Shown one piece after another: positions 25,566 through 34,925 of a DNA stretch of 64,000 bases. The stretch's first letter is position 1. Each line of letters starts with the position of its first letter. The stretch is taken from assembly GCA_964371655.1 (NCBI GenBank), contig CAYJOD010000010.1, positions 1 to 64,000 on the forward strand, given 5' to 3'. Made by a program: the position numbers and the translations under genes. Source of the stretch: CAZGSN01 sp964371655 (GTDB lineage Bacteria; Desulfobacterota; Binatia; HRBIN30). A model generated the notes under the pieces. It was not told the origin of the DNA and made no database searches. It worked only from the letters and a program-made list of their open reading frames with translations.

Positions 25566-26743
25566 ACGCCGTCGAAGCGGCGAGCCGCGGCCCGGCGCCG
25601 ACACCTGTCCGGCCAGCCGACACTGCCTTTACGCCTTACACCCTCGTGGCCCGCGACGGCCGCGCCCGACATGGGCAGGTGCAAACCAATCACGGGCGCT
25701 TCACGACGCCGATGTTCATGCCCGTGGCCACGCAAGCGACAGTGAAAGGGATCACCCCGGCGCAGCTGCGCGAAGCCGGCGCGCAGATCGTCCTCTCCAA
25801 CACCTATCACTTGTCGCTACGCCCGGGAGCGGCGCTGATCAAGGAATTGGGCGGCTTGCACCGCTTCATGGCGTGGGACGGGCCGATCCTCACCGACAGC
25901 GGCGGTTATCAGGTGTTCAGCCTGGCGCCGCTGCGCAAGATCAGCGACGACGGCGTGCGCTTTCAATCTCACATCGACGGCGCCCGCCTGTTCTTTTCAC
26001 CGGAGGACGTCATCCGCCTGCAGGTCGATCTCGGCGTCGACATTGCCATGGTGCTCGACGAATGCGCTCCGGCCGGCGCGTCGCGCGCCGAAGCCGAGGC
26101 CGCGGCGCGGCGCACGCGCCTGTGGGCCGAGCGTTCGCGGCGCAGCGCCACGGCTCCGGGGCAGTTGATGTTCGGTATCGTCCAAGGGGCAACCTATCCC
26201 GATCTGCGCCGCCAACAGGCCGCAGAACTTGTCGCGCTCGACTTTCCAGGTTATGCCGTGGGCGGTTTGAGTGTGGGCGAGGAGCGCAGTGTGACGTTGG
26301 CAACGGCGGAGGAGACGGTGGGCTCCCTTCCTGAAGATCGGCCCCGCTATCTCATGGGTGTCGGCCTTCCCGAAGATCTGATCCGCTTCGTCGGCATGGG
26401 CTATGACATGTTCGACTGCGTGTTGCCGACACGGAACGGACGCAATGGGATGCTGTTTACTTCGACAGGCAAGATGAACATCCGCCTGGCGCGCTATGCG
26501 CGCGACGGCGAGCCTCCGGATCCGAGCTGCCGTTGCTACACCTGCCGGACGTTCACGCGCGCCTACCTGCGCCATCTCGCCACCACCAACGAGATGCTCG
26601 GAGCCCAGATGGCGAGCCTGCACAACCTTTCCTTTTATCTGCAGCTGATGAACGAAATGCAGCTGCAGATCAGCAGCGGGACTTTCAACCCCTGGGCGAG
26701 AGAGCGTCTCGCTCAGCTGACGACGGAGGGCGATGCATGTTGA
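25562..26743 (+). CDS. tgt: Queuine/preQ1 tRNA-guanine transglycosylase
   Basis: A 393-residue TGT; the frame is open upstream but that part is a shadow of queA. It exchanges guanine 34 for preQ1 in GUN-anticodon tRNAs. Motifs: MPVATQATVKG, SNTYHLSLRPG, GPILTDSGGYQVFSL (catalytic Asp region), FGIVQGATY, YAVGGLSVGE, FDCVLPTRNGRNG with the second catalytic Asp, and the zinc site DPSCRCYTCRTFTRAYLRHL. It starts at ATGA inside the queA stop and ends 7 bp into yajC. Confidence 0.96.
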   Translation: MNAVEAASRGPAPTPVRPADTAFTPYTLVARDGRARHGQVQTNHGRFTTPMFMPVATQATVKGITPAQLREAGAQIVLSNTYHLSLRPGAALIKELGGLHRFMAWDGPILTDSGGYQVFSLAPLRKISDDGVRFQSHIDGARLFFSPEDVIRLQVDLGVDIAMVLDECAPAGASRAEAEAAARRTRLWAERSRRSATAPGQLMFGIVQGATYPDLRRQQAAELVALDFPGYAVGGLSVGEERSVTLATAEETVGSLPEDRPRYLMGVGLPEDLIRFVGMGYDMFDCVLPTRNGRNGMLFTSTGKMNIRLARYARDGEPPDPSCRCYTCRTFTRAYLRHLATTNEMLGAQMASLHNLSFYLQLMNEMQLQISSGTFNPWARERLAQLTTEGDAC

Positions 26744-27096
26744 CCGGAACCGCGTGGGCCCAGGCCGCTGGCGCAGGAGCACAGCCTTCACCGCTCCTGC
26801 AAATGGCGCCGCTGCTCCTGATCTTTGTCGTCTTCTACTTCCTGCTCATCCGCCCGCAGCAGCAAAAGGCAAAAGAGCACAAGGAGATGATCAGCAACCT
26901 CCGGTTGAATGAGGACGTCATCACCGCCGGAGGTCTTTACGGCAAGGTCGTGGCGCTGAGCGAGAAGATCGTGACCCTGGAGATCGCTCCCAACGTGCGC
27001 GTCCGCGTCGATCGCTCCCAAATCAACGACGTCGTTTCGGACCCGAAGAAGAGTGGCGGCGACTCCAAAGATAAAGAGAAGGAAAAGTCGAAGTGA
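26737..27096 (+). CDS. yajC: Preprotein translocase subunit YajC
   Basis: A 119-residue single-pass membrane protein with the GGAGGG site before the ATG at 26737. The hydrophobic segment APLLLIFVVFYFLLIRP is followed by QQQKAKEHKEMI and the DUF3 region EDVITAGGLYGKVVAL; the C-terminus is Lys/Asp/Ser-rich. YajC associates with SecDF in the inner membrane. It overlaps tgt by 7 bp and its stop overlaps the secD start (GTGA). Confidence 0.95.
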   Translation: MLTGTAWAQAAGAGAQPSPLLQMAPLLLIFVVFYFLLIRPQQQKAKEHKEMISNLRLNEDVITAGGLYGKVVALSEKIVTLEIAPNVRVRVDRSQINDVVSDPKKSGGDSKDKEKEKSK

Positions 27097-28691
27097 AGAA
27101 CAGCATCCTCTATCGCGTCTTGCTCATCGTCGGGCTGACGGCCGTGGCTGTCGTCTACCTGATCCCAACCTTCGTCACGCAGCTCCCGGGGTTTTGGAAG
27201 GATTACCTGCCGACAAAACGGCTGGCCCTCGGGTTGGACCTCCAGGGTGGCACACATCTGGTGATGTCGGTCGACCTCGATAAAGCCGTCGAGAACGCGC
27301 TCGATCGCACCGCGGCCGACATCAAGCACCAAGCCACAGCGGCGAAGGTGACGATCGAGAGCACCGAGCGCACGGGCAAGAGCCTCGGCATACGCGTCCC
27401 CAGCGACGCGCGTGCAGCCTTCACCGACATGCTGAAGGACCAGTTCCCAAATCTCGCCGTCATCAACACCAGCACCGAAGGCGGCGGAATTCGTTTCGAC
27501 CTGGGGTTGACCAAAGTGGACGAACGCAATCTGCGCGAGCTCGCGCTCGAGCAGTCGCTGGAAACGATCCGCAACCGCGTCGACCAGTTCGGCGTGGCCG
27601 AGCCCACGATCCAGAAGCAAGGGACGCAGGACATCCTGATCCAGCTGCCGGGCGTGCAGGACCCGCAGCGCGCCAAGGACCTGATCGGGCGCACGGCGGT
27701 GCTCGAGTTCAAGCTGCTGACCGACGTGCAAGACGACGCCATCATCACCGGCAAGAAGCCACCCCCCAACGGCCAGCAGGTCCTCACCGGAGCCGACGAG
27801 GACCGGATTCCCGGCGGCGGTGGACGGCGCAAGTATCTGGTGCAGTCGCAGACGCTCATGACCGGCGACCTGATTTCGGATGCGCGGGTGCGCCCCGCCA
27901 CACAACTCGAGGGGCCGACGGTCTCCATGGAATTCAATGCCCGCGGCGCCAAGCTCTTCGAGACGATCACGGGAGCGAACGTCGGCAAACGCATGGCCAT
28001 CGTCCTCGACAACACCGTGTACTCGGCGCCGAACATCCGCGAGCGCATCGGCGGCGGGCACGCCCAGATCGAGGGCAACTTCGATATCAAGGAAGCGCGC
28101 GACCTCGCCATCGTCTTGCGCGCCGGCGCCCTGCCGGCACCGGTCAGCATTCAAGAAGAGCGCACCGTCGGGCCGTCGTTGGGTAAGGACTCCATCCAGC
28201 AGGGCGTGACCTCGTTCATCGTCGGCGCCGGCTTGGTGATCGTGTTCATGCTGGTTTACTACAAGGTCGCCGGCGCCCTCGCCGACACGGCTCTGATCCT
28301 GAACGTCCTCTACTTGCTTGCCGCGCTCGCCGCGATGCAAGCCACCCTGACCTTACCCGGCATCGCCGGTATCGTCTTGACGCTGGGCATGGCGGTCGAT
28401 GCCAACGTCCTCATCAACGAGCGCATCCGCGAAGAGCTGCGCCTCGGCAAGTCGGCGCGTGCCGCAATCGAAGCCGGTTACGAGCGCGCCCTGCCGGCCA
28501 TTCTCGACTCGAACATCACCACCTTCCTGTCGGGACTGATCCTGTTCCAGTTCGGTTCCGGCCCCGTCAAGGGCTTCGCCGTAACCCTCTGCATCGGCAT
28601 CGTCAGCTCGGTATTCACTGCCGTGGTCGGCACCCGCGTCGTCTACGATTACCTGATTAGCAACCGGCGCCTGCAAACCATCAGCGTCTGA
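27093..28691 (+). CDS. secD: Protein-export membrane protein SecD
   Basis: A 532-residue SecD starting at GTG (27093). It has the N-terminal membrane segment VLLIVGLTAVAVVYLIPTF, the LGLDLQGGTHLVMSVDLDKA motif, the periplasmic P1 domain with IRNRVDQFGVAEPTIQKQG, and the RND-type membrane half (GVTSFIVGAGLVIVFMLVYY, GMAVDANVLINERIREEL). SecDF uses the proton gradient to complete protein export. It is about 90 residues shorter than E. coli SecD, as in many bacteria. Confidence 0.96.
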   Translation: MKNSILYRVLLIVGLTAVAVVYLIPTFVTQLPGFWKDYLPTKRLALGLDLQGGTHLVMSVDLDKAVENALDRTAADIKHQATAAKVTIESTERTGKSLGIRVPSDARAAFTDMLKDQFPNLAVINTSTEGGGIRFDLGLTKVDERNLRELALEQSLETIRNRVDQFGVAEPTIQKQGTQDILIQLPGVQDPQRAKDLIGRTAVLEFKLLTDVQDDAIITGKKPPPNGQQVLTGADEDRIPGGGGRRKYLVQSQTLMTGDLISDARVRPATQLEGPTVSMEFNARGAKLFETITGANVGKRMAIVLDNTVYSAPNIRERIGGGHAQIEGNFDIKEARDLAIVLRAGALPAPVSIQEERTVGPSLGKDSIQQGVTSFIVGAGLVIVFMLVYYKVAGALADTALILNVLYLLAALAAMQATLTLPGIAGIVLTLGMAVDANVLINERIREELRLGKSARAAIEAGYERALPAILDSNITTFLSGLILFQFGSGPVKGFAVTLCIGIVSSVFTAVVGTRVVYDYLISNRRLQTISV

Positions 28692-28710
28692 GCTCGCGGA
28701 GAAAACGATC

Positions 28711-29622
28711 ATGGAACTCATCAAGCCAGGCACAAACTTCGATTTCATCGGATTGCGATACAAAGCCTTCGCGTTCACCTTCACACTGTTGCTGATTTCC
28801 GTCGTCATCATGGTCGTCAAAGGCGGACCCAACTGGGGTGTCGATTTCGCCGGCGGCACGATGGTACAGGTGCGCTTTGCCCAGAAGCCCGCGATCAGCG
28901 AGATCCGCGGCGCCATCGGGCCGCTCGGCTTCGGCGACGCGACGATCCAAGATTTCGGCGCCTCGGCAGCGGGTGGCGCGGAGTTCCTGATCCGTCTGCC
29001 GGAGAGCGCGGCCGCGGATGCCGAGACGCCCAAGAAGCTGTCCAGCGCGCTCGCGGACAAGTTCGGCGACAAGGCCGAGGTCCAGCGTATCGAAACGGTA
29101 GGCCCACGCGTCGGCTCCGAGCTGCGCATGCGTGCCGTGCTGTCGGTCTTGTTCGCCACGGTGATGATGGGGGCCTACATCTGGTTTCGTTTCGAGCTGC
29201 GCTTCGGTATCGGCGCGGCGATCGCCCTCTTCCACGACGTCGCCATCACCGCCGGCGCCCTGGCGCTCTTCAACTACGAGTTCGATCTCACCATCGTCGC
29301 GGCGCTGCTGACCATCGTCGGGTTCTCGGTCAACGACACCGTGATCGTCTCCGATCGTATTCGTGAGAACATGCGCAAGGATCGCCGCTCCTCCCTCGCC
29401 AAGATCATCAACAACAGCATCAACGAGACCCTGAGCCGCACCATCCTGACGACGGGCACGGCCATTCTGGTGCTGTTGGCGCTGTACTTCCTTGGCGGCA
29501 ACGTCATCAACGGCTTTGCCTTTGCACTGCTGGTCGGGTTCACGATCGGAACCTACTCCTCGATCTACGTGGCCAGCCCGATCGTGCTCTTTTTCGAGCG
29601 CGGCGGCAGCAGGAAGGCGTGA
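28711..29622 (+). CDS. secF: Protein-export membrane protein SecF
   Basis: A 303-residue SecF, partner of SecD, 19 bp downstream. The SecF hallmark GPNWGVDFAGGTMVQVRF follows the first membrane segment; the C-terminal half carries the remaining segments with FSVNDTVIVSDRIREN and SINETLSRTILTTGTAILVL. End of the queA-secF operon. Confidence 0.96.
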   Translation: MELIKPGTNFDFIGLRYKAFAFTFTLLLISVVIMVVKGGPNWGVDFAGGTMVQVRFAQKPAISEIRGAIGPLGFGDATIQDFGASAAGGAEFLIRLPESAAADAETPKKLSSALADKFGDKAEVQRIETVGPRVGSELRMRAVLSVLFATVMMGAYIWFRFELRFGIGAAIALFHDVAITAGALALFNYEFDLTIVAALLTIVGFSVNDTVIVSDRIRENMRKDRRSSLAKIINNSINETLSRTILTTGTAILVLLALYFLGGNVINGFAFALLVGFTIGTYSSIYVASPIVLFFERGGSRKA

Positions 29623-29764
29623 GCCACTAGGCAACCGTACCAACATGTCGAGAGATGGCGACAGGGTAGAGCAGGCCTGCCGTGCCTTTACGGAAGCACT
29701 CACCCGCTGACCGCTTGCTTACGCGCGCGGCTCTGACATGGCAAACACCTGCGGATCTCGACCT

Positions 29765-29910
29765 GAGCCGCGACCGTCAGGGAGCGGTGATTCGTGGGAT
29801 CTCCCACACCCCGAGCGACTGACGTTCGGAATCTTGTCGACGCGCGAAGACTTCCCATCTCGGGTCTCAAGGCCAGATCCCCTCGCCCGTATTACTTGCG
29901 GGAGAGGGGC
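29765..29910. repeat. Two dispersed repeats in the secF-recJ gap
   Basis: Bases 29765-29807 repeat the sequence at 21569-21611 (GAGCCGCGACCGTCAGGGAG...). Bases 29879-29910 are a copy of the CCCTCTCCCGC palindrome in reverse, ending TTGCGGGAGAGGGGC. The remainder of 29623-29967 has no gene. Confidence 0.8.
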
Positions 29911-29967
29911 ACGTCTAAACCCCGGCCCTGTTTGGGTTGCGGGCATGGACCGCAATAGGCGAGTGGC

Positions 29968-31680
29968 ATGACACGGCGATGGAATCTGCGCACGTGTCAG
30001 CCTGAAATTGAAATCGTTCTCAGCCGCGAGCTTGGGGTCAGCCCCTTGCTCGCGCGTCTGCTGATCGCGCGCGGCATCACGACTGCCGCGGCGGCGGCAC
30101 CCTTTCTCGACGCGCGCCTCTCCGAGCATCTGCGTTCGCCGATGCTCTTCACCCACATGGCGGCGGCCACGGCGCGCATCATCAACGCTCTGCGGAGCGG
30201 ACAACGGATTGGGATCTACGGCGACTACGACGCCGACGGCATCAGCGGCAGCGCCATCCTGGTGCGTTTCTTCCGCGAGCTCGGGCACGAGCCTCTCCTC
30301 TACATCCCGCACCGCATGCGCGACGGCTACGGGGTGAGCGAGGCCGGGGTGCGCACCCTCGCCGACCAGGGCACCAACGTCATGATCACCGTCGATTGCG
30401 GCGGCGTCAGCCATCGCGAGATCGCGCTCGCCAAGACGCTCGGCGTCGACACCATCGTCTGCGATCACCACCAGGTATCCGGCACGCCGTTGCCGGCGTA
30501 TGCGGTCCTCAATCCGATCGAGCCTGACGCCGGCTTTCCCTTTTCCGGTTTGTGCGGCGCCGGCGTCGCCTTCTACCTCGCCATGGGCGTGCGCCTGCGT
30601 TTGCGCGAGGGCGGCGCCGAGAACCTCCCCGACCTCAAACGCTACCTCGGCCTGGTTACGATCGGCACCGTGGCCGACATCGTCCCCATCGTCGAAGAAA
30701 ATCGCGTCCTGGTGAAACACGGCCTGCGTGAGATCTTGCATACCACCTCGCCGGGGCTTCAGGCCCTGAAGGCCATTAGCGCCGTCACCAAGGTGTCGAC
30801 CGGCATCGTCGGCTTTCGTCTGGCGCCGCGTTTGAACGCCGGCGGCCGGCTCGACGACGCCAAGCGCTCGGTCGAGCTCTTGATCACCGACGACCCGGTG
30901 CGCGCACGCGAGCTCGCACAAATTCTGGACGACGAGAACCGCGCCCGGCAAGCGATCGAGAAAGAGATCCTTGATGACGCCATCGCCGCCGTCGAACGCG
31001 GCCCCGAGGTCGCCACCCTCCGCAGCATCGTGCTCGGCTCCGACGCTTGGCATCCGGGGGTGATCGGCATCGTCGCCTCGCGGCTGGTGGAGCGCTACTA
31101 CCGCCCGACCGTCCTGATTGCGGTCGATGCGGCAACCGGAATCGGCCGCGGCTCGGGGCGTAGCATTCAAGGGGTGAACCTCTACGAAGCCTTCAAAGCG
31201 TGCGCCGCTCAGTGCTTGGGATTCGGCGGCCATCGCATGGCCGCGGGCCTCAGCCTACGTGCCGAAAACGTCGAGGCCTTCGCCGCGCAATTCGAGGCTG
31301 CGATAGGCGCCGTAACCGCGCCGGAGGACTTCATTCCGCGGACGGTCATCGACACCGAGCTCGAATTCACGGCGATCAATGAGCGCGCCCTCGAAGAGCT
31401 GGCGCGCCTCGAACCGCACGGGATGCGCAATCCGGAGCCCATCTTCCTGGCCCGCAACGTCCTTGTGCAATCGCGTCGGGTCGTCGGCGACAAACACCTC
31501 AAGCTGTACCTGCGCCAAGACAAGCGCGCCTTTGACGCCATCGCCTTCGGCTTGGCGGACGCACCCATTCACGAGGGCGACTACATCGACGTGTTGTTCT
31601 CCCCGGAAAACAACGAATGGAATGGCTCCAAGTCGATCCAACTGCGCCTGCGCGATTACCGCCCCAGCGAAGCCTCGTGA
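29968..31680 (+). CDS. recJ: Single-stranded-DNA-specific exonuclease RecJ
   Basis: A 570-residue RecJ, the usual size. DHH-family metal motifs are present: GIYGDYDADGISG, MITVDCGGVSH and VCDHHQVSG; the DHHA1 region has GSDAWHPGVIGIVASRLVE and GRGSGRSIQGVNLYEAF then GFGGHRMAAGLSL. RecJ degrades single-stranded DNA 5' to 3' in recombination and mismatch repair. It is a single gene after the secF operon. Confidence 0.96.
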   Translation: MTRRWNLRTCQPEIEIVLSRELGVSPLLARLLIARGITTAAAAAPFLDARLSEHLRSPMLFTHMAAATARIINALRSGQRIGIYGDYDADGISGSAILVRFFRELGHEPLLYIPHRMRDGYGVSEAGVRTLADQGTNVMITVDCGGVSHREIALAKTLGVDTIVCDHHQVSGTPLPAYAVLNPIEPDAGFPFSGLCGAGVAFYLAMGVRLRLREGGAENLPDLKRYLGLVTIGTVADIVPIVEENRVLVKHGLREILHTTSPGLQALKAISAVTKVSTGIVGFRLAPRLNAGGRLDDAKRSVELLITDDPVRARELAQILDDENRARQAIEKEILDDAIAAVERGPEVATLRSIVLGSDAWHPGVIGIVASRLVERYYRPTVLIAVDAATGIGRGSGRSIQGVNLYEAFKACAAQCLGFGGHRMAAGLSLRAENVEAFAAQFEAAIGAVTAPEDFIPRTVIDTELEFTAINERALEELARLEPHGMRNPEPIFLARNVLVQSRRVVGDKHLKLYLRQDKRAFDAIAFGLADAPIHEGDYIDVLFSPENNEWNGSKSIQLRLRDYRPSEAS

Positions 31681-31698
31681 GGCGCAGACTCCGTCACG

Positions 31699-31728
31699 GC
31701 ACGAGTTTTGATCTCGTGCATCGAGATC
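31699..31728. other. Two mutually exclusive hairpins after recJ
   Basis: GCACGAG (31699-31705) pairs with CTCGTGC (31713-31719); alternatively GATCTCG (31710-31716) pairs with CGAGATC (31722-31728). The stems share bases. There is no T run, so this is not a standard terminator. Confidence 0.4.
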
Positions 31729-31873
31729 GCGCGTGGTAGCGTTGGAAGTGGCTGCGTGATGGTGAGCCAGTTCCGGGTCAGGCGCCGCGAAGACAACAGA
31801 AGAGGCGGGGAATATCGCGCCTAGACGCCCACCCCTACCAATCACGGGTTCAGCTTGTAGGGAGAGTAGTTCG

Positions 31874-32893
31874 ATGATAAGGCCTACCGGTATTTCGAGG
31901 CAGCGGAAGGAAACCAAAGTGATGCGACTTCGAGGCTTTTCGATGAGTTCTGCTCTGGTACGAGCTCTTATCGGGCTGGCGGTGACTGCCTCGACTGCCT
32001 CGGCTGTGCCTCCTCCCGCCCCCGATCTCAACGTCGGAACCGCCAGCGGTGCACCGGGCACAACGGTGCAGGTTCCCATTTCAATCGTCCGCAATGGAGC
32101 CCTGGTCACGGCGACCTCGAACTTGATTCAATACGATAACACGAAATTCACCCCCGGCACCTGCGTCGCGCAGCCGCCGTTCTCGCAAGACCCACCGGTC
32201 GGCAACTCAACCGCGGCGGCGACCCTCAATGGGAAGGTCTGCACGACGCAACCCGCCGTGTCGTGCACCACGGATTCCGAGTGCGCATCCGCCGGCAAGG
32301 GGGCGTGCAACGTGGATAGCGTCGTCTCGTTGTCCTTGGCGGACGGGGATAGCAACCTCCAGCCCGATCCCTTCGTCGCCGATGGAACCTTCGTGCTTTG
32401 CCCGTTCACGATTACCGTGGGCACGGCGCCCGCGACATACGCATTTGCGTCGAACACGGCGTCATGGTCGGACGCCACGGGTGCCGAGAACCCGGCGTCG
32501 GGTACGGTTGGATCAATCACGGTACTGCCCGACGCCGACGGCGACGGCGTCCCCGATTCGATCGACAACTGCCCGTATACCGCCAACCCCTTACAGGAAG
32601 ACCGCGGCGGACGCGGCTCCCTATCGCCACCGGACGGAATCGGCGACGCCTGCCAGTGCGGCGATGTCAATGGCGATGGAAGGGTGACCCAGGGCGACAG
32701 CGTGATCATCTTGCGCTCGGGCCTGACGCCACCAACCGCGACCAAGGCGAACCCGCAGCTTTGTGATGTTGGTCCGGCAGGTCCGACGGTCAGTTGCACG
32801 CAGGCAGACTCGGTGATCATTCTGCGTTCGCTGTTGACCCCACCGACGGCCACGATGCTTCAGCACTGCGCTCCGGCAAACCCGGCCCCGTAG
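31874..32893 (+). CDS. Secreted cohesin-like protein with TSP3 repeat and dockerin-type repeats
   Basis: A 339-residue secreted protein; the ATG at 31874 has a GGGAGAG site 7 bases upstream, and a later ATG at 31922 is an alternative. Signal peptide ends STASA. The first domain (NVGTASGAPGTTVQVPISI, NLIQYDNTKFTPGTC) looks like a cohesin or cohesin-like beta-sandwich with disulphide-prone cysteines. Next comes a thrombospondin type 3 calcium repeat (PDADGDGVPDSIDNCPYTAN, DGIGDACQ), then a dockerin-like F-hand DVNGDGRVTQGDSVIILRS and a second, degenerate copy (CTQADSVIILRSLL). It is 56 bp before another surface-protein gene and probably co-transcribed. Confidence 0.75.
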   Translation: MIRPTGISRQRKETKVMRLRGFSMSSALVRALIGLAVTASTASAVPPPAPDLNVGTASGAPGTTVQVPISIVRNGALVTATSNLIQYDNTKFTPGTCVAQPPFSQDPPVGNSTAAATLNGKVCTTQPAVSCTTDSECASAGKGACNVDSVVSLSLADGDSNLQPDPFVADGTFVLCPFTITVGTAPATYAFASNTASWSDATGAENPASGTVGSITVLPDADGDGVPDSIDNCPYTANPLQEDRGGRGSLSPPDGIGDACQCGDVNGDGRVTQGDSVIILRSGLTPPTATKANPQLCDVGPAGPTVSCTQADSVIILRSLLTPPTATMLQHCAPANPAP

Positions 32894-32949
32894 AGTCTAG
32901 ATAGGTAAGTGAGATGGATGGATGGAGATGTAGCGGGAGGTTTATGGTT

Positions 32950-34059
32950 ATGAGGCGTTTCTTCAAATCCGCAGCGGTGGCTTCGCTAACCGCGTTCTGG
33001 TCCCTTGGCGCCTGGGCGCTCCCGATCGTGACGGTGACTCCGAATCAAATTCCGAACACCGGCACCACGACGCTGACGATCAGTCTCGATCCAAATGGCA
33101 CCATTCTTTCCGCCGCATCGCTGGTCTTCGCCTTGAACTCCTCCCAGATTAACCTGGTGAGCGTAACCGGGATGAACGGATTCAGCGCTGCCGGCGTGGC
33201 GGGAGGCTCGAACTTTAGTTTCGGCCAGGCATTCGGGACAAATCAAACCACCCCGATTGTGGTTGGTACCGCTGACGTCCAAGGCTTGATCATCGGAGGC
33301 CAACTACTGCTCGACACGCAGACCTACACCGATGACCAGTTCCAAGACACAGTGGTTACCACCGACGTGGTTGAGGCCACGGTCGTCGGTGCCACGGCGA
33401 CCCCAACGAGCACGCCCACGAATACGCCGACCAACACGGCCACCCAGACCCCGACGCACACTCCAACGATAACCCGAACCCCCACCTCGACACCAACCAG
33501 CACACCCACCAGCACGAATACGTCGACGCAATCGCCGACACGAACGCCGACGAATACGCCGACGCAGACGCCGACACGGACGCCGACGGTCACCCGGACA
33601 CCAATCGGTCCGACCGGAACGCCGACCAATACCCCGACCGTCACCCAGACCGGTACAATCACGCCGACGCGCACCCCGACCAACACGCCGACGATCACCG
33701 GCACACAAACACAGACCCCGACCATCAGCCCGACTCGCACGCCGACCAACACACCGACATCGACCGGCACGCGCACGCCTAGCGCTACGCCGACGATCAC
33801 CGGCACGCAGACGCCAACCAGAACCGTCTTCCTGGGACCGGCTGAAAATGTCGGTGGGTCACTTACGTGCAGCGACGGCGTCGATAACGACGGCGACCTA
33901 CTGATCGATTGTCAGGATCCCGATTGTGCCAACGTGGCACCCTGCGCGGTCGTGGCACCGACGATGTCGACGCCGGCCACCGGCGGGCTCGCCATTGTGC
34001 TAGCCCTGATCGGTCTCAGCTTCCTGGCGGTGCGCGCCGCACGCCCCGTCGACGAGTAA
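32950..34059 (+). CDS. Surface protein with Thr-Pro stalk and C-terminal sorting-like tail
   Basis: The start at 32950 has a GGAGG site 9 bases upstream (an ATG at 32944 is closer), giving 369 residues. Signal peptide MRRFFKSAAVASLTAFWSLG. Residues about 30-145 are a cohesin-like beta domain (TVTPNQIPNTGTTTLTISLD). Residues about 150-292 are a Thr/Pro stalk of TPTNTPT-type repeats (33398-33826). Then comes the acidic calcium-type motif GVDNDGDLLIDCQDPDC, and a C-terminal tail with a hydrophobic segment (GGLAIVLALIGLSFLAVRAA) and short charged end, resembling IPTL/PEP-CTERM-type sorting tails. A terminator follows. Confidence 0.78.
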   Translation: MRRFFKSAAVASLTAFWSLGAWALPIVTVTPNQIPNTGTTTLTISLDPNGTILSAASLVFALNSSQINLVSVTGMNGFSAAGVAGGSNFSFGQAFGTNQTTPIVVGTADVQGLIIGGQLLLDTQTYTDDQFQDTVVTTDVVEATVVGATATPTSTPTNTPTNTATQTPTHTPTITRTPTSTPTSTPTSTNTSTQSPTRTPTNTPTQTPTRTPTVTRTPIGPTGTPTNTPTVTQTGTITPTRTPTNTPTITGTQTQTPTISPTRTPTNTPTSTGTRTPSATPTITGTQTPTRTVFLGPAENVGGSLTCSDGVDNDGDLLIDCQDPDCANVAPCAVVAPTMSTPATGGLAIVLALIGLSFLAVRAARPVDE

Positions 34060-34082
34060 GGCGAACCCAGCTTCCTCGGCCG

Positions 34083-34120
34083 AAAAGGGCGGGTGCAGCC
34101 ATTGGCTGCCCCGCCCTTTT
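34083..34120 (+). terminator. Rho-independent terminator after surface-protein pair
   Basis: AAAAGGGCGGG-T-GCAGCC, loop ATT, GGCTGCCCCGCCCTTTT. A 17-bp stem with one bulged T, ending in a short T run. Confidence 0.85.
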
Positions 34121-34413
34121 CATCTCTTACTGAATCGCGCCGCCAAGATGGCAGCCCCAAGGCAGGGCAAGCCACGTCGATTCCGCCTTGAGGGCCTCAG
34201 CAACCGCGGGGGAATTCCATGCCCTGTTCCTCTAGCACATGCCCGAGCCTAGTCGCGCTCCGGCTCAATCGAACACAGAAACGCGATCGCCGGCCGACAG
34301 CATGGCGGCGCCTGACCACATCGACTCTCGCCGAATCAGGAATCGCTGACGACACGGTGTACATAGCGACCGCGTCTCGTCAGACTGAGCCCCAATTGGT
34401 CGGCCGCAAGACA

Positions 34414-34803
34414 ATGGCTTCGTTAAATCGCATCAGCGTCTGCTTGGCGCTGGCCGTCATCCTGGCGGTTCCGTGGGCTTCGGTTGCAGCGGCTTGCTGC
34501 GAGAGCACGCCACGGGCTCACCAGTGTTGCAAACGAGCCGCGGGTGCCGTGCCGGCGCAGCACGCTGCACACCGGCCGGCACCCGTTGCGAAGCACCAGC
34601 AGCGGACGTGCGACTGCTGCCTGCATCCGGTCGCCTCCGGAGTCGCGTCGGCGCCCACGATCCAGGTGAGCGACGTGCACGTGACTCCGGCACTCTTGCA
34701 TCAGCTCATTGCGCCGAGTGCAGCTCTGCGAGCCGACCGTCACCCGGACCAGGCGTCGCACGATCCACCGACCTATCTCCGTCACCGCCATCTACAGATC
34801 TGA
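34414..34803 (+). CDS. Cys/His-rich small secreted protein
   Basis: From the ATG at 34414 a 129-residue protein with signal peptide SVCLALAVILAVPWASVAAA. The mature part is rich in Cys and His with CC pairs (ACCESTP, QCCKRA, CDCCLHP) and ends PPTYLRHRHLQI, like small proteins near copper or heavy-metal resistance genes. The frame is open 65 codons upstream without family-like sequence. Metal binding is inference. It leads a cluster of four genes. The gap 34121-34413 before it shows nothing recognisable. Confidence 0.6.
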   Translation: MASLNRISVCLALAVILAVPWASVAAACCESTPRAHQCCKRAAGAVPAQHAAHRPAPVAKHQQRTCDCCLHPVASGVASAPTIQVSDVHVTPALLHQLIAPSAALRADRHPDQASHDPPTYLRHRHLQI

Positions 34804-34925
34804 TTCCTCGCGTTCTCCGCTTGCCGCGGTCGCGCTCGTCGCGCCCGCTTACGCAGAGGATTGCCGTGCGGGGACCCATCCACGCGGCAGGACGATCCAC
34901 ACGATCACCTCATAGGAGAACTGAG

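Noticed and set aside
26937..28340. 467-codon open frame antisense to yajC-secD
   Set aside because: Shadow of secD; typical GC-rich complement composition.
29719..31233. 504-codon open frame antisense to recJ
   Set aside because: A shadow of recJ, which carries all the DHH motifs; no ribosome site or family resemblance.
33398..33826. CRISPR-like array of short repeats
   Set aside because: The repeats are codons for Thr-Pro in a continuous frame, are irregular in length and have no spacers.
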